A stretch of DNA of 64,000 nt from Trichinella spiralis (lineage: Eukaryota; Nematoda; Enoplea; Trichinellida; Trichinellidae): contig CM012954.1 of assembly GCA_000181795.3 (NCBI GenBank), positions 139,725-203,724 of the forward strand, written 5' to 3'. Position 1 is the first letter of the stretch. Every line of letters starts with the position of its first letter. The translations under genes and the position numbers were made by a program. Below the pieces are notes generated by a model, which was not told where the DNA came from, did not search any database, and was given only the letters and a program-made list of their open reading frames with translations. This document shows, piece after piece, positions 25,912-40,007 of the stretch.

Positions 25912-27130
25912 CTACTGAGTTTTTCCAATAAGAACGGTATTTTCATCCTTGAACACGTAATGCGGAACCTCTAAATTACGCGGGGCTGGACCACGCCTTA
26001 TTCGCCCCGAAGCATCGTAATGCGAACCATGACAAGGACAAAAATATCCTTTGTAGTCGCCAGCATAGGCTAAAATAATTTCATACACATGCAGTAAGAT
26101 GTTACACGTTTCGATTTTAAAGAACATCATCAATTTACGTATAGGAACGCAACCCAAGTGCGTGCAAGGAGCCAAAACAATCAACCATTCCGGCTTTTGC
26201 ACTCGTTGATGATCATGCTCCGGATCTCTCAGTTTGGAAATATCCACCTGTGATTCAACATTTATTTCTTTTGCCGTACGATGACGCACGAAAACAGGTT
26301 TGCCACGCCATAAAAATGTACTATTTTTACCTTAACATTTAATTGTCAATGAATAAAGAGTATGGAGAAAAAAAAATATTAAACATGTGCATTTACCTTC
26401 TGGAACAAGATTTAAATTTATTTCTGCTACTGCTCCTGCTTCTTCAGAAAATGGCGGACCTTTGTAACTAATAACTTGCAATGCCACGGTTTTTGTACAA
26501 TACAAAGTTGCAGCAGTACCAACTAAAATAACATATTGAATGATATTGAAATCATATTGAAGAAAATGTTGAAAAATAGAAAATAAAATAAAACACACTC
26601 ACCTCCAAGAGACAGATAAGAAAACATTTTGCGCGGAACATCAGTGTCTTCATTTCTTAACTTGATATCTTTTGTACTGTCTCGACGATACTCGTCGAAG
26701 TCCGGAAACGTGACATCAGTATGCGCGTAACGCTGGGATGAACCAGCTAAAATGTATCAATCATTTTGCGGCATTTTTATTAGCATGTCAAAAAAAATAT
26801 TACTAAAAAGTCCCTTGACAAAAACTGACTGATATGCCGTGAATTTTGACATCACATTTCGATTGTTAAATCGGGCAGGGGAAAAATTCAAACCATACAC
26901 GCAGCCTGATTTCCTCAATTCAACATGTCGTGCATTTCCAGTTATACCGTACAACTGAAATATGCAAAAAAGCACAAGTTTCAGCAAAACTTTTACACCA
27001 TCATGAAAGTAGTTGTTTTACACCCGTGCTACAGTGTTGAACGTTTTATTTTAAAATATTAGAATATTCTGTGCACATGTTCAAAAAACAGCAAAGAGCA
27101 AACACTTACAAGCTTCTTTGAAATGTTCAT
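25912..27130 (-). CDS. UQCRFS1: Rieske iron-sulfur subunit of cytochrome bc1 (complex III)
   Basis: Mitochondrial inner-membrane subunit that carries electrons from ubiquinol to cytochrome c1. Exons in coding order: 27110-27130, 26804-26954, 26603-26746, 26397-26522, 26139-26330, 25912-26069; 263 residues (family about 270). The N-terminus is a likely targeting sequence rich in Arg/Lys with few acids. Then come [16 protein letters not shown], a single membrane span at about residues 98-125, the hinge, [12 protein letters not shown], and both cluster-binding loops: CTHLGC (residues 203-208) and CPCHGS (222-227), giving the 2Cys-2His ligands and the disulfide pair. The protein ends in VLIGKTQ. 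Intron 26070-26138 is 69 nt and lacks an in-frame stop, so a simple translation inserts 23 false residues between CTHLGCVPI and YAGDY. The start at 27130 gives MNISKKL. Confidence 0.96.
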
Positions 27131-28045
27131 ACGACTAAAATCTACTACTTTCATTGCCACCTGCATGAATGACAACAACAATGGCTTAACACCTATACAT
27201 TACCGTATATTATACAAAATGATAAGCAAGTACAATTTGTTTTATGAAAACTATCAACTACATATATTATTAGATATAATGATAAATTTACCGCCAAAAT
27301 TAAGAAAAACAAGCTTAAATAATATTATCAAAAAGATTTTTAAACAAATCCTTACTTTAGCATTTATTTTATTTAGCAAATGACAACTAACTCTTTAAGT
27401 TTATATTTATTTACATCACTAAAATTTATTTGTTTAACTAGCATTATCGGAGGTTTCTATTAATCTGCTTCAGCGTTAATCGGCTGTTCACTCCCTCCCT
27501 GCATTATGTTGAAATTAAATTTTGAGTAGTAATGTATGATAATAATGATAAAACAGGAAATATTTTACCATTTTCATCATATACAGCAACCAACCAAAGC
27601 AATTGTTTACGATTGTAATCACATATTATATGTAAATACAGTTCATCATCATTCTTCGACTTGTCATAATTGTATCATTCATTATTCACGAACGTTTCTT
27701 TTTTTCAAAGAAAAGATTTTCTTCATGAAATAATGTGATACAAAGTACAATTGCCAAATAAACATGAAATGTATTCACATATTTTGAAGATAAAAAAATT
27801 ACACTCTTCTGTAACCATATATACATATATATACGTCAGCGTCAACAGACTAACTGACAGTAAGGAAGGCAATTTAGCGAGTATAGAAATTAAAAAAAGC
27901 ACAATCATAAAATGTAGTCAAGTTTATTTGTACAATTTTAAATTACAGATTCATAAAAACAACAATAATAACAACAACAATGAACCTCTAAAATAATGCA
28001 CTTCACAAAGTGGTGAAGCTTGTAACAAAACGCTTTCAAAAAATA
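27131..28045. other. Intergenic spacer, no gene seen
   Basis: AT-rich 0.9-kb gap between Rieske (upstream side) and the end of RPC4, both on the minus strand. Small chance open frames only. Confidence 0.6.
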
Positions 28046-29455
28046 TCACTTGTTCAACGAACAAACATTCGTCGTATTTGCATTACTTTCTGTATGAAGA
28101 AAGAATTCAGGCTGGATACGAAAAATCCAACGACTTTTCACGGTTCCCAACCAATCCATTGTACCGCCATTCGGTTCATTGTCGTTCAAATGCAAACAAA
28201 CCAACTTCTAAATGCAAAACAATGGAATATGAGAACAAATAAATAAATTTATTACAAAGCAACAACTACAGCAAGAACAATTAAAATCACTACGCAAATA
28301 TTTAAATTGAAAGTGTACATAGTAGTTGAATTATAAAATTAACATAAAATGCGCAAAATAAAGAATAGCTAGCTCACTTCAACGAAATTGTCCGAATTGA
28401 TCTGCACAGGCATTAGCAATGGCAAACTATGAGCAGAGTTCAATTTCAATGTTACTTTACCAGACTTGTGCAATTGCAATTTTCCCAAATGGCCTTCAGG
28501 GAATTTCTCCAATACATGCGTTTCTCTACCTATATAAAATTATGAGAAATTTTCAAGAAGAAAACTATTCACGGATAATTTTACCTTTTTCCAAATCATT
28601 CTCCACTGAATTTGCGTTGCCTTCTTTTAGTGGCACGCAATCAAGCATTCTTTGTGCGACGTTCGCAATTGCGCATGGAAGTTGCACAAATACAGGTGAA
28701 CCTCAAAAAAAAGAAAATAGAAAAAAGCAATATTAATTTTTATAAATAATATTACAATTTTGATCAGCAAAGAAAACATTTCTGATTGCTTGTTTCTTTT
28801 GTTGTTCTTCGGAAATGCCATTTTCACTGAGAAGAGTTACAAAGTTCGTTGGCAATTTTTCTGACTGCAAAATGGAAAAAATAAGAAATTGTTTCACAAT
28901 TTTGAAATAAATATCAGCGATTACGTTTTCTTTGTAAAAAAGTTTTTCCAACGCTTCTTCATCCGTTTCATCAGGAATTTCCTTTTTAAATGACTCTTCC
29001 ACAACAACTTCTCCATAATGATCAACATCTGATGCGGATTTGATTTCCAATTCATTGGTGAAACCTTCTGAAAAAATGCCTTCCGATGTCATCAGTCGAC
29101 TTTTCATATTCCCTCGAAATCGGTTTCCCCCTCTAGCTGATCCACGTGGATTATCCGGCAATGCTGCTTTCGGGGAGGCATTATTATTATTATTAGCTCT
29201 GGTAAGAGTTTTCGTCCTTGATGCTGCTGCTGCTGCTGAAGAAGAAGAACCCAAACTCTGTGCAACATTCGGTGTCTGGCGTTGACCTGCCTTGGCCAAA
29301 TTTGGAAGAGGCCTCGCCCTTGTGGGCATCGAATTTGGCAAACGAGGTGTCACGCCACGCGATGAACCAGGCAACGGAAGTCGTGGAGGTCTGGAAAAAA
29401 GGCATATTAAAACCATCATTCATTCGTCAGTCTTTCAAACTCACCTTGATGCCAT
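28046..29455 (-). CDS. POLR3D: RNA polymerase III subunit RPC4 (POLR3D)
   Basis: Subunit of Pol III that pairs with RPC5 in a TFIIF-like module. Exons in coding order: 29445-29455, 28925-29390, 28756-28864, 28585-28701, 28378-28529, 28046-28207; 338 residues (human 398). The N-terminal half is basic and low in complexity (RPPRLPLPGSSRG, SSSSAAAAAS, a run of five Asn), as expected for this family. The conserved RPC4 core is C-terminal: CSPVFVQLPCAIANVAQ, FPEGHLGKLQLHKSGKVTL, then LNDNEPNGGTMDWLGTVKSR before the end. These blocks match the human order (MPVQLPL, EGQVGKLLIRKSGRVQLLLG, LGHVKHKL). The first coding exon is 11 nt (Met-Ala-Ser). Identity rests on the C-terminal blocks; the N-terminal half alone would not be recognisable. 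Confidence 0.88.
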
Positions 29456-30162
29456 TGGAATTGCCTTGCCTGTATAAAAAAAGAAAAAAAGACAATAACA
29501 TCAGACAACAAATTTGAATAGGTTCTTTTCAAGTATACGACTTTAACAATTACTTGCTTTCTGTAGACAAGATGAACAAAATTTTTTTAATTCAAATATT
29601 TTAATAGAAAAAACGGTCTCTCTCTCTCTCTCTCTGTTTCTGCTTATTTTGCTCTCAATTTTCTCTTTATCTGATAAACAGAGGAGAAAAAGAATTGTAA
29701 AAAAGTGCAAAAAAGAGGAATTTGTGAACTTTCATTCGTAAACCAGTGAGTTAGTTGGCTAATGATGGTCGATATATTCGAAGAAAAATGAGTCCCTTTT
29801 TCTTCTTTTCGCGACAATTGAATCGGCAAAATTTGAGCAAAACTGTATTCCATTTTCCACAACTAATTCCATGCCAGCCAAATTGTCACTGTGAACAACA
29901 ACATGATGCAAGCATCAACTAGAAAGCTGACGTTTCGACGTAGTCGCAATAGAGCAATACCGACTTTCACAACAAGTCATAACCGCTGTTCGATTCCCTG
30001 TTGGAATTTGTAAAACAGAACAAGCAAGCAAACAAACAAACAAAACAAAAAACCAATACGAAGCTATAAATAAAGAAAAAAAAGAATACTTTCACGGCCA
30101 ATGTTATTGCAAAAAAGAAGAAGAAGAAGAATGGGTGAGTGGAGAAAGCAAAATCTGTCAGT
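29456..30162. other. Intergenic spacer with TC microsatellite
   Basis: Spacer between RPC4 and ELL. Contains a (TC)n run at 29617-29635 and several AAG/GAAA purine stretches. GTTCGATTCC near 29989 resembles a tRNA T-loop, but flanking arms do not pair. No gene supported. Confidence 0.6.
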
Positions 30163-31995
30163 TTAAACCGACTGACGATCATCATAATCTTGAACGCGAG
30201 CTTTGAGAACGGCGAGCTTTAATCGAAGTTGATAATGCCGATTGCGTACTTCATCGATAGTCTTGTCCTCTTCCCACCGATGGTATTTACTGCAAATATC
30301 CCTTTCCAGTTGAGAATATTCATCAGAATTTTTGTCATACTGCTTCAGTTGATTAACCATGATCGCAATTTCCTCGTAAAATTGATTCAACTGCTCATAG
30401 CAGCTTATATATTCCGGATAGTCGTTGTCAAATGCCTGCTTGTAACGACGACGCTGCTCGTCAGAGTCGATTGATGGGAAATCTTTCCAAAAACTGCAAT
30501 TCGACGGTGGACTACCATTGGAATCGTGGTTCGAAACGCCCATTTCCGACGAACAATGACCATAACCGTTGCTGGTCACAGCAACGTGCTGTTCAATCGG
30601 CGGTGGCTTTTTCGGCTTTGGCATTTGTGAATCCACGTCAGCGGGTCTTTTCCTCGACTGCAGAGTTGTTGAAGCAGAGTGCGGATTGGCTTGGCGATGA
30701 TGCGTCGTCAGTTCGGGGTACCCGTTTGTGGTCTTTTTTCCAGCGGAAAACGACTGCTCTTTAGGAGGAATCCGTGCAGATGAAGATACATCAGAAATTA
30801 CAGATCGCTGCTTATTTGGAGTAGATTTTTCCTTGTCCAAATCGCGGCAAGATTGATGATGATGCTCTTGTAGTGAATGTTCGACACCAGCAGAAGAAGA
30901 AGAAGAAGAAGAAACAGCCGCAGCCTTAGCTTTCGCCAATTTCGAAGATGATGAACTGCCCGTCACCGGCCGCACCCTGCTCGACTCTTTCTTCGGTATG
31001 ATATCATCAATTACATACGCATTGCGACCACGAGACGACTGAGCTCCGTTGTTTAATTCACGTCTGACCAGTTGACGTTCGTAATTGGTATAAAATGGCC
31101 AATCACAACTCACCTCAGAAAAGCACTGCGGTTGCAAATCGTAAACACATCCAGAACCGGCGGTTGAGGACTGACTTTTTCCACCTCGAACTTGCGCAAC
31201 AGAGTTGAAAGTTGCTTCAAACTGTTGCCTATCCACATCTGACAAGCCCTCTTTGAGCAATCGATTGAGCATACCGCTGGCCGTGGATGGCCTTATAATC
31301 AAATGATGAATTATTCGTTCACGAACCGATTTTTTCGTTATATCAAACCGACTTTTCGTAGGAAGACTGGACGAGGTCGATGAAGACAACTGGTGACGCT
31401 GGTGACCATTGCTTCTCGGCGGTGATACCAGCTGAGATGACCCGGATGACTGGAATGAACTGGAAGCGGAAGTGACGGATCCTTTTTTTGAAGATGCATT
31501 CATTGCATCTTGCACTTTATTCCATATTTTTTCACTCGCTTTCGACACGCCTTCTTTGGGTTGTTTCAACACTTTCAGTGCAGATTTCTTCGCCTCTTCC
31601 TCCGCTCGCAACGCTTTCTTTTTAATATTGTGATATGAATCGTCAGTAGCTAAAACTTTGATACGATGACGAACAGCTCCCAACTTAATCCATTCACCGC
31701 CGTCCCTGCACTGCTCAATCGCATCCTGAGGTCCTTTGGAACTTGCATCTTGAACTTTCGACAGTGTAAATTTGAAAGCCTGTGCATCTGGACCAAATGA
31801 AATGCGACAATCATCGGGTTGAAATTCAATCGAACCAGATTTAGAAGAAGAACCCGCATAACCATTGCACGTTCGAACTGAATCTTGCAAAGACTGCAAA
31901 CTGCTATCGGTCAGTTTGATGACAAATGCCGTCAGCTGGGGCAAATTAACATCACGTTGCGCCAACGTAAATATCTCCGAACTGGCGGCCGTCAT
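30163..31995 (-). CDS. ELL: RNA polymerase II elongation factor ELL, single-exon gene
   Basis: Nuclear transcription elongation factor and component of super and little elongation complexes. One uninterrupted frame of 610 residues from MTAASSEIFTLAQRDVN to DDRQSV. The N-terminal ELL domain (about residues 1-310) shows VIKLTDSSLQSLQDS, LATDDSYHNIKKKA and the winged-helix stretch VRERIIHHLIIRPSTASGML with FSEVSCDWPFYTNYE. The middle (about 310-500) is low-complexity, rich in Ser, Lys and Pro. The C-terminal occludin/ELL domain (about 505-605) has FPSIDSDEQRRRYKQAFDND, YPEYISCYEQLNQFYEEI and CSKYHRWEEDKTIDEVRNRH. The lack of introns is striking because all other complete genes here have them. 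Codon-level composition is also less AT-rich than in its neighbours. It looks intact, so it is not a dead retrocopy. Confidence 0.94.
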   Translation of the reverse strand: MTAASSEIFTLAQRDVNLPQLTAFVIKLTDSSLQSLQDSVRTCNGYAGSSSKSGSIEFQPDDCRISFGPDAQAFKFTLSKVQDASSKGPQDAIEQCRDGGEWIKLGAVRHRIKVLATDDSYHNIKKKALRAEEEAKKSALKVLKQPKEGVSKASEKIWNKVQDAMNASSKKGSVTSASSSFQSSGSSQLVSPPRSNGHQRHQLSSSTSSSLPTKSRFDITKKSVRERIIHHLIIRPSTASGMLNRLLKEGLSDVDRQQFEATFNSVAQVRGGKSQSSTAGSGCVYDLQPQCFSEVSCDWPFYTNYERQLVRRELNNGAQSSRGRNAYVIDDIIPKKESSRVRPVTGSSSSSKLAKAKAAAVSSSSSSSAGVEHSLQEHHHQSCRDLDKEKSTPNKQRSVISDVSSSARIPPKEQSFSAGKKTTNGYPELTTHHRQANPHSASTTLQSRKRPADVDSQMPKPKKPPPIEQHVAVTSNGYGHCSSEMGVSNHDSNGSPPSNCSFWKDFPSIDSDEQRRRYKQAFDNDYPEYISCYEQLNQFYEEIAIMVNQLKQYDKNSDEYSQLERDICSKYHRWEEDKTIDEVRNRHYQLRLKLAVLKARVQDYDDRQSV

Positions 31996-32474
31996 TTCAA
32001 CGAAATCTCAACAAAACTAAAACACGAAAAGAAACCTTACTCAAATTCCAAAAATGGCAACAAACTTATACCCGTAATATGTACAAAATAAAAAATGCAC
32101 ATGCCCACCATTATACTGTAAGTCATATTTAATGAAATAGTTTTTAATTAAACGCCTAAAAATAAATAAATGTCCAAGAAACCTGCAATCTCATCTTCAC
32201 GAAAAAACATACTGTATTACAGTAACCACAAGAACTTGATTATTAGAAAAGTAACGCATTACAGACAACCGTTACCACCCATATTTAACAATAAGACAAC
32301 AAAAATAGAAATAATAATAGAAAGGATCAATCCTATTTATTAATCATTATCTCTTTCTGAGAACAGGTGGAAAAATTAACTTAACTGTTTTGAGATTTAA
32401 ATTCTACTTCATCAGCGAAAAAGGTAATGTGTGATAAGAAAAAAAATAAATGAGGTAATGCCACTAAATTTCTT

Positions 32475-32512
<38 letters not shown>

Positions 32513-34881
32513 ATTTATTTATGCATGTATAAACACAAATATGAGTTTATTTAGTTTTACTTTCATAATAAATGTCAAAAGAAAACATTAAACTGAAAAT
32601 TACCAAAGTTTCCAGCTAGTCATCAAGGTTAGCATCAATCAATCAATCAATCAATCAATATCATAAAAAATATTCTTTCATATATATTATTCGGTCAAAT
32701 CTAAAAGCTGAAAGCAGTTTCCTCCTAGCGTACAGATCAAATCATATGCAAAATATTAAAAAGGAACTGTTCTAACTCTAAAACACCAGAAGCCGATTGT
32801 TTGAACGTCACGCAACTGCTTTACAGAACGAATTACATAAAATAAGTAAATATTATCATAAATTCGCGTAAAATGTTATTAACGTCCTGATGCCCAGTGT
32901 TTCAAAAAAGCACGTTTTTCATATTAGTCATTCAAAAGAATCAAACAGTTTTACATATACATAACATACGTAAATAACTACTTAATGCATAAAACATTAC
33001 AATACACTTCAAGGTTATTGAATAATGCATAACAAGAATGCTAGTGAAGAAAATTTGAAACATCTGGCTAATCGTAATCACCATGAATTTATATACTGGC
33101 AACAGATCAAAGTATAAAAATGATTCATTTATTTGAAATAATTTTGCAAAATATAGTAATTGTTGGGACAGAAAATTACACAAATACGTAAAAAATTAAT
33201 CATTCTTACTTAAAAAAACAACAACAATAAATACTGTATAAAAATAAGACAAAAACAACTGAAAAACGATTGAATTGAATTGAACTGCATGCTGATCAGG
33301 TCAACCAGTAAATAAAACGGAAAATGGTTTGGTCGCTTCAGGATTAATTTCTCCAGAAAGTAGTTCATTTTAAAAAAGTAGAAAGCGCGTTACAAAACTC
33401 TAACTGCAGAAATTATAGTTCAAAGTAAAAAATGCAGTTCGATAAAGAAATTGAATTGGCACAATACGGAACTAAAACATTCAGACAATTTGAAAAACGC
33501 CAACATAACACTCTTTCACTTGTTAAATATTTTAAAAAATTAAAACAAAACTTATTCGACATATGCAAAACATCATTACTACCGGTGTGAAATGCAACAA
33601 AGTATAGTAATAGTAAAGCAAAATAAAATATCAATCAAAGTATTAATAGTTAATAATAAATAATATGAGAAATATTCTGACACATAACATTTATTTTTTG
33701 AATAGAAAAGAATTTATCAGTGAACCTATACGCGATAAAGATATTAATGTCAAAACAGGATATGACAGACAAGCAAATTTAAAACAGTCACAACAAAATA
33801 AACAACGGTTTCATCAAAACCATTCAACCAAGAAACAGATACTTATATAGAAGGAAGCATTCAGATTCTTCTTTCTGAAGTTGCTTGGAATTTTTGGTCA
33901 GTACAACTGTACAAAATTAGCCAAAGCCATCAAATTATAAATATTGATTGAGAAAATTCTATGCTCGCAAATATAATAACAACAAATAATAAACTCTCTA
34001 ACAAATGCAAATAAACAAGAAAATTTCTACAGAAAGAAGTTTACCAACTGTATAACTGAAAAACACATCAGTCTGTTACAAAGTGAAATATATTTAAATT
34101 TTAAATTTAATACAACAAATGCAATTAATTCAGTGATAATTTTTACTAAATTTAACTAAAAGATCTGATATGAATGAAAGTCGAATAAAACAGATTTATA
34201 CAAAAACAACCAATGCATATTACTTACGTTACATATAACATAATATAAAGATCACAGCCAATGCATTTTACTTACGTTACATATGAACTTTACATTGAAA
34301 AGGTTTCATCATATCAATGCTTGAAAAGGAAATTTCACCGTACGAGAAAGTGGTAAACATTGTCAATCCCAAGGAACAGTTATGCGCTCAGAATGTGCAG
34401 GTTTTACATACAGTATGACAATTGCTTTTTGAAACATTGAATCAAATTCGGCAATAAAATTGTTTTCACATTTGCAGCACTTAATTTGTATGCATTAAAT
34501 TTTATTTTTCCATGCAAAATTTATGATCTTTCCATTTTACTTTTACAGTTTATTTCTTTGTTGCTTTAATGCTTAATAAAAATATTAATTCAACACTAAA
34601 CATAAATAATCATGAACAAATTCACATCAATGTCCAAACAATTGATTTATACTACCATTCTATACATAAATCAATGTTATTTCTATTAATTAAAAAATAA
34701 TTAAGCATTATTTTATCCAATTTTCATGCAAAACAACAAATGCATCATGGAGTGAGTATACATACGTATACGACATAAATGTACATAACAAAACGTAAGA
34801 AAAGCAACAACAAAATTGAGCACAATACATTTCACATGAATAATTTTCATTAGACCATTCCAACCAGCAGCGAAATAACTA
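31996..34881. other. Intergenic region with simple repeats and a 27-bp direct repeat
   Basis: About 2.9 kb between ELL and DGAT1. Contains a TA run at about 32477-32508, a CAAT run at about 32633-32659, and a 27-bp direct repeat (34210-34236 and 34258-34284, one mismatch, period 48). No coding exon seen. The ELL promoter should lie at its left end. Confidence 0.6.
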
Positions 34882-36999
34882 CTAAGGCTTGAATTTCACA
34901 AATGGTTCATTAGGAACACATGTCGCCAACTTGGCGCTAGCCGGCGTCATCCTGCTTATTTGATGGTCAACATACCAGTCGTGAAAGTACATAAGTATAA
35001 TCAAAGGTTGTCCTAGAATAATTGATAGCCAGACAAGAAAATTTCCCCATATTCGATGGGATTTTGGCACAGCTGTCGTCAAAACGTTCAACGGAATTTG
35101 AGCAAGCATGCCTGCAAACATCCAAATGCGAAATATGTGCATTGGTATGCTGATTAAATATTCGTGAAAGAAGGCTGAAACTATGAATACCAAAAGATTA
35201 GAGAAAGATTTTGAATAGCCACGTGACAACAGTGGAATATACAAATGACGGACACACCATCGGTGAACTGGTATATTCCAACTTTGCCAAAAATACTGAG
35301 AAGTTTCCGCATTCCACCAATCACGATAAAAACCTCGATCACCAAAATAAAGCAATTCGCCGAGAAAATTTAAAAATGAATGAAACAGGAAGTAAAAATT
35401 AATTAACCATATGATGATATTGGGTACAGCTAGTTTCAACATTCGCTCCAACATTCTGCTGTAATCCATCATTTTCAGCGGCTCAACTGCGTTCATCATG
35501 AGAGGATAAATCCACTGTTGGCACAATGCAAACACAACTTGTGGTAGAAACAACACTTCCAGAAAACGCTTCAAAAGAAACGTTTTTCGAATTTTCTTCG
35601 TCCTAAAGCGACAAATTTAATTAGTAATTGAAAACACTTTCTGAAGCATTCTAAAGCATAAAAATTGCTTTGATTTGCTTTCACATAAAAATAAAACACA
35701 CAATGCTCAACGCTGTATCAATATTCAACATGAACCTCCTCAGTACTAATGAAATTTAATGAGTGCTTCACTTTGTCAGTGAACATATCTATCTGAAGTG
35801 TAAAATAAACAGTTTTGCTGCGTTCAATAGTTCTCGTTAAAAAGTACAATTTTACATTATTAAAAAAAAGCTACTGGAAATACTACTAAAAGTTTTTAAA
35901 TAAACCTATAGAAAAACTTAATGAATGTTCTTACTACAATTTTAAGTATTCAATAATCATAACTTTATTAAACATCAAATAAGCATTTGCTAATAAACGT
36001 AATGTATAATAATACAAAAAAAAACTTATCCGATTTAATTTTAATTGTGTAATTTAATAAGATAATAAGTAAAACATAATACATCTCATGGTTAACAGTA
36101 ATAACTAATAAAAACTCAAAAAACAAAAAAAAAATATCTACCTACTGTTCTACTTATTGTCACAATAATTTTTAAAAATTTGTCTAAAAACTACGTAAAA
36201 CTGCATAAATAAAACGTCATGCTGTGTATTTTAGTATAAAATTTAAAAAGAAAAGCATACATAACCAGTATAAAAACAAATACCTAGGATAGTTGAGTTC
36301 GTAACACAAAGTTGGAGCGAGGATGAAATAATATAAATTAAAAATCGTCAAATTGGCTGGATAAGATTTATGCGATGATGAATTTGCATTAGGTGCAAAA
36401 TCAGTAACGCCACCTTTCGCCTTTAAAAAATAATCACAGCGACACCAATAATTCACATGTGCATAGGATATGAGCTTCAAATACAATATAGCATAGCACA
36501 TAAGGCAAAAAGAAGCAACCAGTGGATTGATATCAGAAGCAAGAATGATAATGGCAGGAAAAAATAAAATGGTACTTGTGTTCACAAAAGTAATCATAAA
36601 AACCATTCGATTGCTCAAAATATTTTTCAAAGAAAGTTTTTCAGTAATAAAAGCTGTCCAAATGAACAGATGGCTCACTAAGAGGACAAGTATAACTGGA
36701 AAAGTATTCACATGAGCAACATAATCAAGCAATATCTTCTTGTGATTGATCAACAAACCATATTTGATAAAATTTTCAAGAGCAACACGCAAATTGGAAA
36801 GCACCAGCAAAATCATGGAAAATGTGAAAAAACCACGATAATTGGTCAAAGTATTTGAACTGCAAAGCAGTGAATCCTCTGCAATATGACATGGGCGATC
36901 TGGAGAAGAATTCCACCGGCCATTGCTTGTTTTGGTGCCAGCGTCAGCTTTCTTACTGCCATCAGACATATTCTGCACTTTTCTGATTTTAACATCCAT
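34882..36999 (-). CDS. DGAT1: Diacylglycerol O-acyltransferase 1 (MBOAT family)
   Basis: ER multi-pass acyltransferase that makes triacylglycerol from diacylglycerol and acyl-CoA. Two exons, 36284-36999 and 34882-35602, join at CYELNYPR|TKKIRKTFLLKR and give 478 residues (human 488). Recognisable blocks: the cytosolic N-terminus with Ser/Lys/Asn, the first span after TLTNYRGFFTFSMILLVLSN, NLYYFILAPTLCYELNYPR, MMDYSRMLERMLKLAVPN, the catalytic-tunnel motif FYRDWWNAETSQYFWQSWN, and SAFFHEYLISIP with the essential MBOAT His. The FYxDWWN motif also occurs in sterol O-acyltransferase, but overall length, PR-RKRFLLRR region and MDYSRI(I/L)ERLLKLAVPN-like stretch point to DGAT1. A second in-frame Met 10 codons downstream (MSDGSKK) is an alternative start. 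Only one intron, unlike most neighbours. Confidence 0.95.
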
Positions 37000-37740
37000 A
37001 CTCAGAACAGATATACATCAAAGACAGTGAATCAGTAAATGAAAAAAAATATTCAAATAGTTTTGAAACATAAGCATTTACATTACAGTAAGCTACAGTA
37101 GGGAAAAAGAAAAATAATTATAATAAAGATTTATTCTGATGAGCACATTAAACAAAACATGCATCTCAACATTTTAAGATATTGTTTCTATAATATCATA
37201 TCATGGGAAAAGTGCAACTTAACATGCCCACATTATCATTTATTTTAACTCAAAGATTAAAACTACCCATTTAAACGGTTATACTTATTTATATACAATG
37301 AAATACACGTAAAACAGATCCATCAATAATTAATATGCTACACATTTCATTTAACAAAAGCAAAACATATGATAAAAGGACAATAAGAAAAGAAACGCAT
37401 ATTATTTGGTTTTAAAATTATAAATGTTCTCTAAAAAATGAAATCCTATAAACAGATAGATGTATTTTAATTAGATCACAGTCATGGGGAGTTCCCGTTG
37501 GACAAGCCATCAGATGGCCAAATGTCACCAAATATCGAGCAAAAAGTGTGGGTGAAACAGCAAAAAATACCACTTACACCTGATAAAAGAAGAAGATGAA
37601 GAAGAAGAATCATATATTCAACTTTTGTAAAACACAAAAAATGCATGCATGCACATGCAAATTTTTATGTAAAAATTGAAATAATTCAAAACGTAAAACA
37701 GTTCCGCAGAATATATACAAAAACAACAAAAAGTAGTGAA
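37000..37740. other. Intergenic spacer, no gene seen
   Basis: AT-rich 0.74-kb gap between the DGAT1 start and the AKT stop, both on the minus strand; must contain the DGAT1 promoter and AKT 3' UTR. Holds a GAAGAA stretch near 37590. Confidence 0.55.

Positions 37741-40007
<2,267 letters not shown>

Noticed and set aside
29985-30000. tRNA-like T-loop GTTCGATTCC
   Set aside because: The flanking bases do not form T, anticodon or acceptor stems; no cloverleaf on either strand.
30163-31995. ELL locus as a processed pseudogene
   Set aside because: The 610-codon frame is intact with both conserved domains, and no frameshift or premature stop is present.
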